Origin: Streptomyces sp. NBC_01381
Lineage (GTDB): Bacteria > Actinomycetota > Actinomycetes > Streptomycetales > Streptomycetaceae
Direction: 5' to 3'
DNA: 64,000 bases
NCBI RefSeq assembly: GCF_026340305.1
Contig: NZ_JAPEPI010000002.1
Span: 310,001 to 374,000 of the forward strand
Made by a program: the position numbers and the translations under genes
Notes under the pieces: model-generated
Told to the model about the DNA's origin: nothing
What the model saw: only the letters and a program-made list of their open reading frames with translations
Databases searched by the model: none
In this document: positions 34,237 to 42,450 of the stretch, piece after piece
How the letters are laid out: each line of letters starts with the position of its first letter
Position numbering within the stretch: position 1 is the first letter of the stretch

Positions 34237-35586
34237 TCAACTCGCGCAGTACTGCTCCTCCTTGCCGATCGACCGATACATGCAGTCCGCGTTCTCCAGG
34301 AGTTGAAGCACCGCGTCCCGGTTGCGGTCCGTCTCCCGGTCGATCACCTCGTCGGGCGGGTAGAAGCCACCGCCGCCGGACGACGACGGGTACATCTCGA
34401 AGGTGTACGAGAAGATCTTCTGGTCGCCCCAGAGCCAGTCGTCAATGGTGCCGTCCGTGATGTAGAGATCACTGGACTGCTCGGGCGTGTAGCCGTTGCT
34501 GGCGGCCATCTTCTCGCCGACCGCCGCGTGCGCGTCGCGGTCGTCCTGGGTGAGCCCCTCCGCGGTGTCGTCGTAGGTGTAGCCGTAGGGCCACAGGACG
34601 AGTTCGCTGTACGTGTGGAAGTCGATCGCCGCGGTGATCTGCTGCTTGCCGCCGACGATCCGGCCGCGTACGAAGTCGGCGAGGACCTTCACCTCGGGGG
34701 CGGACTCGCCGGCCTTGCCGCGGTACGTCTCCGAGCCCGTCGAGCCCGAAGAGCCGCCGCAGCAGCCCCACTTGTAGTCCCAGTTGCGGTTCAGGTCGGT
34801 GCCGACGTTGGACGAACCGGAGTTGGGCTGCCGGTTCTTGCGCCAGCTGCGGTAGGAGCCGGACGCGATGTCGTACTCTCCGCCGTCCGGGTTCACGTCG
34901 GGGACGATCCAGATCTCGCGGTCGTCGACCATCTTCTTGATCCGCGCGTCCGTGCCGTAGTCGTCGCCGAGTTCCCGCACCAGATACAGCGCCATCTCCA
35001 CCGTGAGGTGCTCGCGCGCGTGCTGGTGGTGGGTGAAGAGGACCTCGGGCTCGGCCTCGTCCGTGGCGGCGTTGTCACTGATCTTCACCGCGATGATGTC
35101 GCGGCCCTCGTGGGACTTGCCGATGACCTTCTTGGTCATGATGTCCGGGTGGGCGGCGACGCGCTGGTCGATCTCCGCGTTCATCTCGGCGTAGTTGTGG
35201 TACTTGGAGTCGGCCGGCGGGAAGTCCTTCGGCTTGGCCTCCTTGCCGTTCGTACGCTTCGGCGGCGCGGCGATTGCCTTCAACTCATAGCCCTGCACGC
35301 GCAGTTCGCGTACCTGCGCGGCGGTGGCCGACACCGTCACGACATGGCTGTCGAAGTCGTCGATGCTCACGCCCGTGCGGGCAATCTTGGTGCGCGTGAC
35401 GGGCGTCGAGTGCGTGCTGATCTCGTACTGCTGTGTTTTCTCCTCCTCTGCCGCCGCCGTCCGCCGGGGGGCCGGATCGGCCGGTGCGGCGTTGGCGGTC
35501 AGGGGTGCCGCCACGGCCAGGGCGAGGACGGCCGCCAGGGCGGCTGACCTTCTTCCGCGTAGGTGCCTGCGTATGCGAAGTCGCAT
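34237..35586 (-). CDS. Secreted zinc carboxypeptidase (M14)
   Basis: 449 residues with an N-terminal signal peptide (MRLRIRRHLRGRR, hydrophobic core, ANAAPA). The M14 zinc site is HQHAREHLTVE (His, Glu) with the third ligand in AIDFHTYSEL, and the catalytic glutamate is in SYTFEMYP. Substrate residues appear in GTDLNRNWDYKW. A cysteine-rich WGCCGGSSGS loop resembles Streptomyces carboxypeptidase T/SG types. It should trim C-terminal residues from extracellular peptides, complementing the two secreted proteases. About 110 residues between signal and catalytic domain are a probable propeptide. Confidence 0.93.
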   Translation of the reverse strand: MRLRIRRHLRGRRSAALAAVLALAVAAPLTANAAPADPAPRRTAAAEEEKTQQYEISTHSTPVTRTKIARTGVSIDDFDSHVVTVSATAAQVRELRVQGYELKAIAAPPKRTNGKEAKPKDFPPADSKYHNYAEMNAEIDQRVAAHPDIMTKKVIGKSHEGRDIIAVKISDNAATDEAEPEVLFTHHQHAREHLTVEMALYLVRELGDDYGTDARIKKMVDDREIWIVPDVNPDGGEYDIASGSYRSWRKNRQPNSGSSNVGTDLNRNWDYKWGCCGGSSGSTGSETYRGKAGESAPEVKVLADFVRGRIVGGKQQITAAIDFHTYSELVLWPYGYTYDDTAEGLTQDDRDAHAAVGEKMAASNGYTPEQSSDLYITDGTIDDWLWGDQKIFSYTFEMYPSSSGGGGFYPPDEVIDRETDRNRDAVLQLLENADCMYRSIGKEEQYCAS

Positions 35587-35741
35587 GAAGTCTCCTGAGA
35601 GGTGGGGGGTGGTTCACTGCGACGGTGCGAGGTGCGAGGTGCGGCCCCATGGTGGGGCAGTGGCATGTTCCGGTCAATGCAGTCTCTGGCCAATCCCTCC
35701 GACCCCTTGTGCACCAGGCGTCTTTACGCGAGCTTGATCTC

Positions 35742-37067
35742 ATGGCGGATACCGCGGATACCACAGGTGGCGTAGCAACCAACCAGCCCCGCAAGTCCAG
35801 TTGGAAGTACATCGGACCCGGCATCGTCGTCGCCGCGACCGGCGTCGGCGCGGGCGACCTCGTCGCGACCCTCATCGCGGGCAGCAACTTCGGCTACACC
35901 CTGCTGTGGGCCGCCGTCATCGGCTGCGTCGTGAAGATCTCGCTCGCCGAGGCCGCGGGCCGCTGGCACCTCTCCACCGGCCGCACCCTCTTCGACGGCT
36001 GGGCCAGCCTCGGCCGCTGGACGACGTGGTTCTTCGTCGTCTACGTCGTGATCTGGGGGTACGTCTATGGGGCGGCCGCCATGTCGTCGTCCGGACTGCC
36101 GCTCCAGGCGCTGTTCCCCGACGTCATGGACCTCAAGTGGTGGGGGATCCTGACCGGCCTCGTCGGCCTGGTCTTCGTCTGGTTCAACAAGTACGCCGTC
36201 TTCGAGAAGGTCATGACGGTCCTCGTCGGCGTCATGTTCCTCGTCACCGTCTATCTCGCCATCCGCGTCACCCCGCACCTGGGCGACGCCTTCGCGGGAC
36301 TGCTGCCCGTGCTGCCCGACGAGAAGGACTCGATCCTCAACACGCTCGGCCTGATCGGCGGCGTCGGTGGCACCATCACCCTTGCCGCGTACGGCTATTG
36401 GGTCAACGCCAAGGGCTGGACCGACTCCGGCTGGATGAAGGTGATGCGGCTCGACAACCGCGTCGCGTACATCACCACCGGCATCTTCGTCGTCGCCATG
36501 CTCTTCGTCGGCGCCGAGATCCTGCACTCCGCGAACGTCTCCATCGCCAGCGGCGACAAGGGCCTCGTACAGCTCTCCGACATCCTGGAGAAGGAGTACG
36601 GGTCCGCCACCGCCAAGCTCTTCCTGATCGGCTTCTTCGCCACGTCCTTCACCTCGCTGATCGGCGTGTGGCACGGCGTGAGCCTGATGTTCGCCGACTT
36701 CGTCGAGCGCTACCGCAAGCAGCGGGCCGGCGCCGACGACAAGGCGCTGACCGGCGAGGAGGTGGCATCCGGCGCCCGCGAGAAGTCGGTGCCGTTCCGC
36801 GCGTACCTGCTGTGGCTGACCTTCCCGCCGATGATCCTGCTCTTCCAGGGCCAGCCGTTCCGCCTCATCATCATCTACGGCGTCCTGGGCGCGGCCTTCA
36901 TGCCGTTCCTCGCGCTCACCCTGGTCTGGCTGCTCAACTCCTCGCGCACGCCCAGGGAATGGCGCAACGGCTGGCTCAGCAACGGCATGCTGGCGATCGC
37001 GGGCCTGCTGTTCCTGGTCCTGTGCATCAAGCAGATCACGGACCAGGACTGGGGCAGCTTCTTCTGA
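35742..37067 (+). CDS. Nramp-related divalent-metal transporter lacking the DPGN motif
   Basis: 441 residues, about 11 membrane helices. The overall Nramp fold is clear (YIGPGIVVAATGVGAGDLVA, LIAGSNFGYTLLW), but TM1 has GVGAGD where canonical Nramps have the metal-binding DPGN, and TM6 reads LAAYGYWVNAKGW without the MPH motif. This pattern is seen in Nramp-related proteins that do not carry Mn2+/Fe2+ in the classical way, some of which move Mg2+. Substrate therefore unknown. The ATG at 35742 is chosen as domain-proximal; the ribosome site is weak. Divergent from the M14 gene. Confidence 0.85.
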   Translation: MADTADTTGGVATNQPRKSSWKYIGPGIVVAATGVGAGDLVATLIAGSNFGYTLLWAAVIGCVVKISLAEAAGRWHLSTGRTLFDGWASLGRWTTWFFVVYVVIWGYVYGAAAMSSSGLPLQALFPDVMDLKWWGILTGLVGLVFVWFNKYAVFEKVMTVLVGVMFLVTVYLAIRVTPHLGDAFAGLLPVLPDEKDSILNTLGLIGGVGGTITLAAYGYWVNAKGWTDSGWMKVMRLDNRVAYITTGIFVVAMLFVGAEILHSANVSIASGDKGLVQLSDILEKEYGSATAKLFLIGFFATSFTSLIGVWHGVSLMFADFVERYRKQRAGADDKALTGEEVASGAREKSVPFRAYLLWLTFPPMILLFQGQPFRLIIIYGVLGAAFMPFLALTLVWLLNSSRTPREWRNGWLSNGMLAIAGLLFLVLCIKQITDQDWGSFF

Positions 37068-37133
37068 CGCCACAACGCCACAACGCCGCCGGGGGAGCGG
37101 CGGCGCTGCGGGTCTCAGTGGTGCTCGTGCGGG

Positions 37134-38147
37134 CTACGGCAGCCCGTGGACGTGCGGTCCGACCGCCTTCGACCAGGCGCTGCCGTCCGCCGCGTCCCAG
37201 TTCGTGGACCAGGTCATCGCACCCCGGATGTCCGGGTACGTCTTGGACGGCTTGAAGGAGCCACAGCTGGTGCCCTTCGCCAGGCAGCCCAGGGCCTGGT
37301 TCACCACCGACGGCGCGACATAGCCGCTGCCCGCCGCCTTCGACGAGGCGGGGACGCCTATGCCGACCTGCGACGGCGCGAGGCCGCCCTCCAGCTGGAT
37401 GCAGGCGAGCGCGGTGAGGAAGTCCACCGAGCCCTGGCTGTAGACCTTGCCGTCACAGCCCAGCATCGAACCGCTGTTGTAGTACTGCATGTTGACGACC
37501 GTGAGGATGTCCTTCACGGCGAGCGCCGTCTTGAAGTACTCGTTGGACGTCGACTGCATGTCGATCGTCTGCGGCGCCATCGTCAGGACAAGCCCCGAAC
37601 CGGCCTTACCCGCAAGGGACTTGAGTGCCTGCGTCATGTACGTCGAGTTGAGCCCGTTCTCCAGGTCGATGTCGACGCCGTCGAAGCCGTACTCCTGCAT
37701 CAGCTTGTACGTCGAGTCGGCGAAGGCGGTCGCGGACGCGCCGTCGTTGACGGACACCGCGCCCTTCTCGCCGCCGACCGAGATGATCACGGACTTCCCG
37801 GCCGCCTGCTTGGCCTTGATGTCGGCCTTGAACTGCTCGACGGTGTAGCCGCCGAGCCCGGCCGAGTCGAGGTTGAAGGTGATCTCTCCGGGCGTGCCGG
37901 TCGCGTCGGCGAAGGAGACCGCGATGATGTCGTAGTCGCCCGGTACGTCGCTCAGCTTCTGGACCGTGGCGCCGTTGTTGAAGTTCTGCCAGTAACCGGT
38001 CACCGCGTGCTTCGGTACCGCGCGGGTGCCGGCGTCGGCGTTGTCGGCGCCGCCGGTCAGCAGGCCGGTGAGCGCGAGGGCCAGGGCCGTTGCCAATCCG
38101 ATGACGGTACCTGCCTTCCTGCGTGTCCTGCCGCGTGCGTGGTCCAC
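37134..38147 (-). CDS. Secreted GH18 chitinase
   Basis: 337 residues from a GTG preceded by CGGAGG. A signal peptide (RRKAGTVIGLATALALALTG) precedes a single GH18 catalytic domain with the DxxDxDxE motif GFDGVDIDLE (Glu163 as acid/base), SVGGEKG and the barrel motifs TMAPQT and MQYYNSG. It has no separate chitin-binding domain. It hydrolyses beta-1,4 bonds of chitin or chito-oligosaccharides outside the cell. Expression is probably controlled by DasR through the palindrome upstream. A much longer open frame upstream is not coding. Confidence 0.93.
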   Translation of the reverse strand: MDHARGRTRRKAGTVIGLATALALALTGLLTGGADNADAGTRAVPKHAVTGYWQNFNNGATVQKLSDVPGDYDIIAVSFADATGTPGEITFNLDSAGLGGYTVEQFKADIKAKQAAGKSVIISVGGEKGAVSVNDGASATAFADSTYKLMQEYGFDGVDIDLENGLNSTYMTQALKSLAGKAGSGLVLTMAPQTIDMQSTSNEYFKTALAVKDILTVVNMQYYNSGSMLGCDGKVYSQGSVDFLTALACIQLEGGLAPSQVGIGVPASSKAAGSGYVAPSVVNQALGCLAKGTSCGSFKPSKTYPDIRGAMTWSTNWDAADGSAWSKAVGPHVHGLP

Positions 38148-38247
38148 TTCTGCCTCCGGTGGGGGGAGTTGGGGGGTGCGTGAGTGGTGCGTGGGGGGAA
38201 CCTGGGGGTCGGGGCTCGGGTTCGGAGCGCTCGCTTGGTCGTACAAG

Positions 38248-38278
38248 TTGGTCCAGACCAATTGAGTTGTCAAGACCT
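38248..38278 (-). promoter_or_regulatory. DasR-like palindrome and paired repeat at the chitinase promoter
   Basis: TTGGTCCAGACCAA (38248-38261) has perfect 6-bp arms and fits the DasR-responsive element consensus (TGGTCTAGACCA). A second related 12-mer, TTGTCAAGACCT, starts 18 bases later, reproducing the paired 12-bp repeats of known Streptomyces chitinase promoters. The rest of the 309-base spacer to the next gene shows no other clear element. Confidence 0.7.
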
Positions 38279-38456
38279 CTGGCGCCACCCGCACCCCGCA
38301 GGACCGGCCAACCTCTTCGTGAACAGTGGGAAGTTGGGTGTTGAGGCGGCCCTGACCTGGATATGGTGCTGAGGCGGAAGTGCATGGACACCGGCACGAA
38401 GTGCCCCGAAGTGCACAGAGAACGGTACGAAGTGGGCGCAGACTGGGGGTGTAGGC

Positions 38457-39344
38457 ATGCCGACCGCCATAGCCGTCACCGGCCCCGACCTGGTGCTGCC
38501 GTCGCCCGACCGGCACACCCCGTCGGCGGCCGTCCTGCAGAGCGCCGTCCAGTCACCACGGACGTACTCCCTGGACCAGTCGCTCACCGAGATGCACACG
38601 CTCATCGAGCACCACGGCTATGTGATCGTCCTCTGCCCCGCCTCCGCACCGCCCGCCGTGGTGCACCGGCTGCACGCGATCCGCTCCGTACTGGAGAGCG
38701 ACCGCATCGCCATCCTCCGCCCCGACCTGCCGCCCCTGGGCATGGCCGTCCTGGCGCTCCAGCTGCGCCAGCTCTCCATCTGCGACTTCAGCCCCGGCGT
38801 CCTCGCCTCCGCGGCCCGCCTGCTCTCCCACTACATCTACGCGGGCGCGCTGCTCGGCTCCGTCGCCAAGCTGGACCGCGTCCCCGTCACGCTCCAGTCC
38901 CACGCCAAGTCCTGGGTCCCCGGCGCCCAGTTCGCCGTCCTTGCCACCCCCCGCCCCGAGCTGGTGAAGCTCACGGGCGAGGCAAGCCTCTCCGGCCCCG
39001 GATTCGGTACGAAGATGCTGTACGCCACCGGCCAACTGGCCCCCGACTGGGTCACCGGAACCCTCGCGCCGGCCTGGCGCACCCAGGGCGTCACCGAGGC
39101 CCGGCTGCCCGCGGAGTCCGCACGCTGGTGGGCGACGCCCAAGCTCGTCGAGTTCGCGGCGGCCATCCCCGACATCTCCGTGCTCTACCAACTGGTCACG
39201 TCCGTCCGCCGGGACGACTGCCACTGGTGCGGCCTCGAACTCATCGGCGACCGCTGCGGCTTCTGCGCCGCACCGCTGCCGCCGCCCCCCGAACGCTCCT
39301 CACCGTCACCCGCCGTACGCGCACTCCCGAGGGGCGCGACCTAG
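38457..39344 (+). CDS. Zinc-ribbon protein at the head of the Tad locus
   Basis: 295 residues, no signal peptide or membrane helix. The C-terminus has a CxxC-CxxC zinc ribbon (CHWCGLELIGDRCGFC). The central region is not a family I can name. Placed 93 bases before cpaB and on the same strand, it is probably part of or linked to the pilus locus, perhaps regulatory. The start MPTAIAVTG lies seven bases after GGGGGT. Confidence 0.7.
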   Translation: MPTAIAVTGPDLVLPSPDRHTPSAAVLQSAVQSPRTYSLDQSLTEMHTLIEHHGYVIVLCPASAPPAVVHRLHAIRSVLESDRIAILRPDLPPLGMAVLALQLRQLSICDFSPGVLASAARLLSHYIYAGALLGSVAKLDRVPVTLQSHAKSWVPGAQFAVLATPRPELVKLTGEASLSGPGFGTKMLYATGQLAPDWVTGTLAPAWRTQGVTEARLPAESARWWATPKLVEFAAAIPDISVLYQLVTSVRRDDCHWCGLELIGDRCGFCAAPLPPPPERSSPSPAVRALPRGAT

Positions 39345-39437
39345 GGTGCGCTCCCTCTCGCGTACGCCACCGAACGACCGCGCGCCACACCGCTCACTGT
39401 CCGTAGCCATCCGCACTCGATCGAGGTATTCCGGTCC

Positions 39438-40154
39438 ATGAACTCACGCCAGCGCCGCGGCGTCATCCTGCTGGTCCTCTCGGTCCTGGCCGCGTTCGGC
39501 GCGTTCGCGGGCGTCCTCTCGGTGATCCGTGACGTGAACTCGAAGGTGGGGCCGGAGGTCGCGGCGTACAAGCTCAAGGGGGACGTCGCCCCCTACAAGG
39601 AACTGAGCGCCGACCAGTTCGAGAAGGTCGAGATGCCGGAGCGGTGGCTGTCCGACAACGCGGTCACCGACCTCCGCCAGATCCGCGGCAAGATCGCGGT
39701 GACGGAGCTGCGCAAGGGCTCGCTCCTCCAGTCGGACATGATCGTGAAGCGGCCCGAACTCTCCCCGGGGCAGCAGGAGATCGCCATCCTGATCGACGCG
39801 GCCACGGGCGTCGCCGGGAAGATCACTCCGGGGTCGACGGTGAACATCTACGCCACGTTCAAGGGCGAGACCGATACGGCGAAGGACCAGTCGAAGGTCA
39901 TCGTCGAGTCGGCGAAGGTGATCGACGTGGGCAAGCTGACGGCCCTTGACCCCGACCGGGACGACGACCGGAGCAGCCGCCGCACGGAGAGCGAGGCGGT
40001 GCCGATCACGTTTGCCCTCGACACGGCCGATGCGCAACGGGTCGCGTACGCGGAGTCGTTCGCCACGCATGTGCGGCTGGCCCTGGTGGGCAAGGGCGGG
40101 GACGCGGCGATCCCGCGGGGTGACCGGACGTACACACTCGACGAGGACAAGTAG
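39438..40154 (+). CDS. cpaB: Flp pilus assembly protein CpaB/RcpC
   Basis: 238 residues: an N-terminal membrane helix (ILLVLSVLAAFGAFAGVLSV), then a SAF-like domain (VAPYKELSADQFEKVEMP, LRQIRGKIAVTELRKGSLL) and the RcpC segment (ITPGSTVNIYATF). In Gram-negatives CpaB contacts the secretin; in Gram-positives it is thought to help guide the pilus through the wall. First clear Tad gene here. Confidence 0.88.
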   Translation: MNSRQRRGVILLVLSVLAAFGAFAGVLSVIRDVNSKVGPEVAAYKLKGDVAPYKELSADQFEKVEMPERWLSDNAVTDLRQIRGKIAVTELRKGSLLQSDMIVKRPELSPGQQEIAILIDAATGVAGKITPGSTVNIYATFKGETDTAKDQSKVIVESAKVIDVGKLTALDPDRDDDRSSRRTESEAVPITFALDTADAQRVAYAESFATHVRLALVGKGGDAAIPRGDRTYTLDEDK

Positions 40155-40184
40155 GAGGCCCCGCGGATGAGGTCCACGTCGCCA

Positions 40185-40238
40185 GAACCGCCGCTCCGCG
40201 GCGGATGTCTCCCACCCACCCACCCGATTACCCTGCAG
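40185..40238 (-). repeat. Dispersed G-rich repeat, family A, inverted copy
   Basis: CCCACCCACCCACCC at 40211-40225, flanked by CCGCCGCTCCGCGGCGG and ACCCTGCAG, is the reverse complement of the copy at 20165-20215. The 230-base gap between cpaB and the ATPase gene consists largely of this and the next repeat. Confidence 0.75.
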
Positions 40239-40272
40239 CTCCCTGCTGTGGGCAGGCGTTCCGCACGGCGAG

Positions 40273-40311
40273 TGGGGTCTCCCCTGCTCGAGCGAAGCCG
40301 AGAGCTTGGGG
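40273..40311 (-). repeat. 39-bp dispersed repeat, family B, intergenic copy
   Basis: Reverse complement of 22224-22262 with one mismatch; ends AGCCGAGAGCTTGGGG. Confidence 0.85.
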
Positions 40312-40384
40312 ATGGGTGGGCACAGCCGTCGCTGCCGGGTGCGAATGAGCGTGGCGCCCAGCGCGCCGCAGGCGGGAGCGGTAC

Positions 40385-41998
40385 GTGACGACCAGGATTC
40401 TCCCCGCGGTGGGCGACATCGATGCCGCCCGAGCCCTCAGCACCCTCATCGGGCAGCTCCCCGACGCCGAACCCGCCCTCCCCGTAGCCGATTCCACCGC
40501 CCTGCTCGACCACCTCGCCCGCCTCGCCGCGGAGTCGCTCGACGAGCTCCCCGAGGTCGTCCTCATCCACGAGCGCATCGGCCCCGTCCCCGCCCTCGAC
40601 CTCATCCGGGACCTGGTGCTCCGCTTCCCGGCGGTCGGCGTCGTCCTCATCACCGCCGACACCAGCCCCGGCCTCCTCACCGCCGCCATGGACTCCGGCG
40701 CCCGGGGCATCATCGGCTTCCCCCTCGCGTACGACGCCCTGGCCGAACGCGTGCACGCCGCGGCCGCCTGGTCGGCCGGCATGCGCCGCCACCTCGGCAG
40801 CACCGGCATGGAGCTCTACACCGGGGGACCGGGGGAGACCCCCGGCGGCGGACAGGTCGTCGCCGTCAGCGGTGCGAAGGGCGGCGTGGGCACCACCCTC
40901 GCCACCGTCCAACTCGCTCTCGCCGCAAGGGCATCCGGCCGCACCGTCGCCCTCCTCGACCTGGACCTCCAGTCCGGAGACGTCGCCTCCTACCTGGACG
41001 TACAGTTCCGCCGCTCCATCGCCGACCTCGCTGCGATCACCGACATCAACCCCCGCGTCCTCCAGGACGCCGTCTACACCCACGAGACCGGCATCGGCCT
41101 CCTCCTGGCCCCCGCCGACGGCGAACGCGGCGAAGAGATCACCGACCGGGTGGCCCGCCAGACGATCGGCGCCCTCCGCACCCGCTACGACGTCGTCCTG
41201 GTCGACTGCGGCACATACGTCACCTCGGCGACGGCGGCAGCCATCGAACTGGCCGACCAGGCCCTCCTCTTGGTGACCCCCGACGTCGTCGCGGTCCGCG
41301 CCGCCAAGCGCATGGTCCGCCTGTGGGACCGCCTCCAGATCCGCAAGGCCGAGGAGACCCTCACCGTCGTCAACCGCCACGGCAAGGGCACGGAGATCCA
41401 GCCGTCCCTGGTCGAGCGGGTGACCGGCACACGCGTCGCCCGCACCACCGTCCCCGCGGCGTTCAAGGAACTGCAGGGCGCGGTGGACGCGGGCCGCATG
41501 CAGGACCTGGACAGCAAGTCCACCGTCAAGCAGTCCCTCTGGGCCCTGGCGGGCGAACTGGGCCTGGTCGACGTGGAGTCGGCGACGGGCGCCGGGAAGC
41601 GGGGCGCACTGGCCCTGCGGAAAAGGGGCGGCGACCGGGGCGCGGTGACCCTCGAATTCGCCGGCATGTTCCCCCTGCTCCTGGCCGTCATGGCCATCCT
41701 CTGGCAGTGCGCCCTGTACGGCTACACGTTCTCCCTCGCGGGCAACGCCGCCGACGAGGCGGCCCGCGCCGCGACGGCCGCGTACGCAGCGGGCGAGGGC
41801 GCGGAGGCAGCATGCACAGCCGCGGCCCGCGAGCACCTCCCTTCCGCCTGGCAGGGCGCGGCGGTGTCCTGCACGGACGAGGGCACGGTCTGGAAGGCCC
41901 ACGTCGACGCGCAGGTCCCCCTGTTCTTCCCGGGAATGGACACGGGCTGGGAGGTCAACGGGGAGGCGGGGGCGGCGAAGGAGGGGGATGACGGGTGA
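40385..41998 (+). CDS. CpaE/TadZ-type ATPase fused to a TadE-like domain
   Basis: 537 residues. Residues about 1-140 are a receiver-like domain. Then comes a MinD/ParA ATPase with deviant Walker A GAKGGVGTTLA, YDVVLVDCGTYV and LLLVTPDVVAVRAAKR; TadZ positions the Tad machine at its membrane site. From about residue 415 a TadE module follows without a break: GDRGAVTLEFAGMFPLLL, hydrophobic helix, GNAADEAARAATAAYA, ending in an external-type segment. The topology is consistent: ATPase inside, helix, tail outside. No stop, start or ribosome site separates the two parts. GTG start with GGGAG upstream. Overlaps the next gene as GTGA. Confidence 0.85.
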   Translation: MTTRILPAVGDIDAARALSTLIGQLPDAEPALPVADSTALLDHLARLAAESLDELPEVVLIHERIGPVPALDLIRDLVLRFPAVGVVLITADTSPGLLTAAMDSGARGIIGFPLAYDALAERVHAAAAWSAGMRRHLGSTGMELYTGGPGETPGGGQVVAVSGAKGGVGTTLATVQLALAARASGRTVALLDLDLQSGDVASYLDVQFRRSIADLAAITDINPRVLQDAVYTHETGIGLLLAPADGERGEEITDRVARQTIGALRTRYDVVLVDCGTYVTSATAAAIELADQALLLVTPDVVAVRAAKRMVRLWDRLQIRKAEETLTVVNRHGKGTEIQPSLVERVTGTRVARTTVPAAFKELQGAVDAGRMQDLDSKSTVKQSLWALAGELGLVDVESATGAGKRGALALRKRGGDRGAVTLEFAGMFPLLLAVMAILWQCALYGYTFSLAGNAADEAARAATAAYAAGEGAEAACTAAAREHLPSAWQGAAVSCTDEGTVWKAHVDAQVPLFFPGMDTGWEVNGEAGAAKEGDDG

Positions 41999-42441
41999 GT
42001 ACGCACCCGGCGGCTGCACGCACCGCCGATCACCGGCTCCGCCGAGTTCGTCCTCAAACGCCGGACGGGCTGAATCCAAAGAACCCCCGCTTCGACGACC
42101 GCGGCGTATCCATGCTCGAGTTCGCCGGTTTCCTCCCCATCCTCCTCCTCATCGGCCTCGCGGCCATCCAGCTCGGCCTGGTCGGCTACGCCGCCAACCA
42201 GGCAGGCTCAGGAGCCCGCGCGGCAGCGAGAGTCGCCTCCCAGGGCGAGGGAGGGGAAGCCGCGGGCCAGGCCGCCATGGACGGCAGCCTCGACTCCACC
42301 GTCGCCATCGGCGGCGGCGCGGACACGACCACGGCCACCGTCACCGTCCAAGTCCCCACGCTCCTCCCCTTCGTGGACACGAACTGGAGCGTGACAAAGG
42401 AAGCCACCATGCCCAACGACGACGCAGCAGACGGGAGCTGA
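41995..42441 (+). CDS. TadE-family pseudopilin-like protein
   Basis: 148 residues. After a basic N-terminal segment, DDRGVSMLEFAGFLPILLLI and GYAANQAGSGARAAARVASQ give the TadE signature (minor pilin-like, one N-terminal helix). The first part (ADHRLRRVRPQTPDGLN) is encoded by a dispersed repeat rather than by conserved sequence. The GTG start is coupled to the preceding stop. Confidence 0.82.
   Translation: MSTHPAAARTADHRLRRVRPQTPDGLNPKNPRFDDRGVSMLEFAGFLPILLLIGLAAIQLGLVGYAANQAGSGARAAARVASQGEGGEAAGQAAMDGSLDSTVAIGGGADTTTATVTVQVPTLLPFVDTNWSVTKEATMPNDDAADGS
42028..42075 (+). repeat. Dispersed 48-bp repeat, family D, copy inside tadE
   Basis: Matches 4056-4103 at 45 of 48 positions. It is translated here between the start codon and the TadE domain, adding about 16 residues that other TadE proteins would not need. 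Confidence 0.8.
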
Positions 42442-42450
42442 GCCAAGAGA

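Noticed and set aside
37134..38516. Longer reading of the chitinase to 38516
   Set aside because: It would run through the DasR-like promoter and place the signal peptide internally; the GTG at 38147 has a strong ribosome site.
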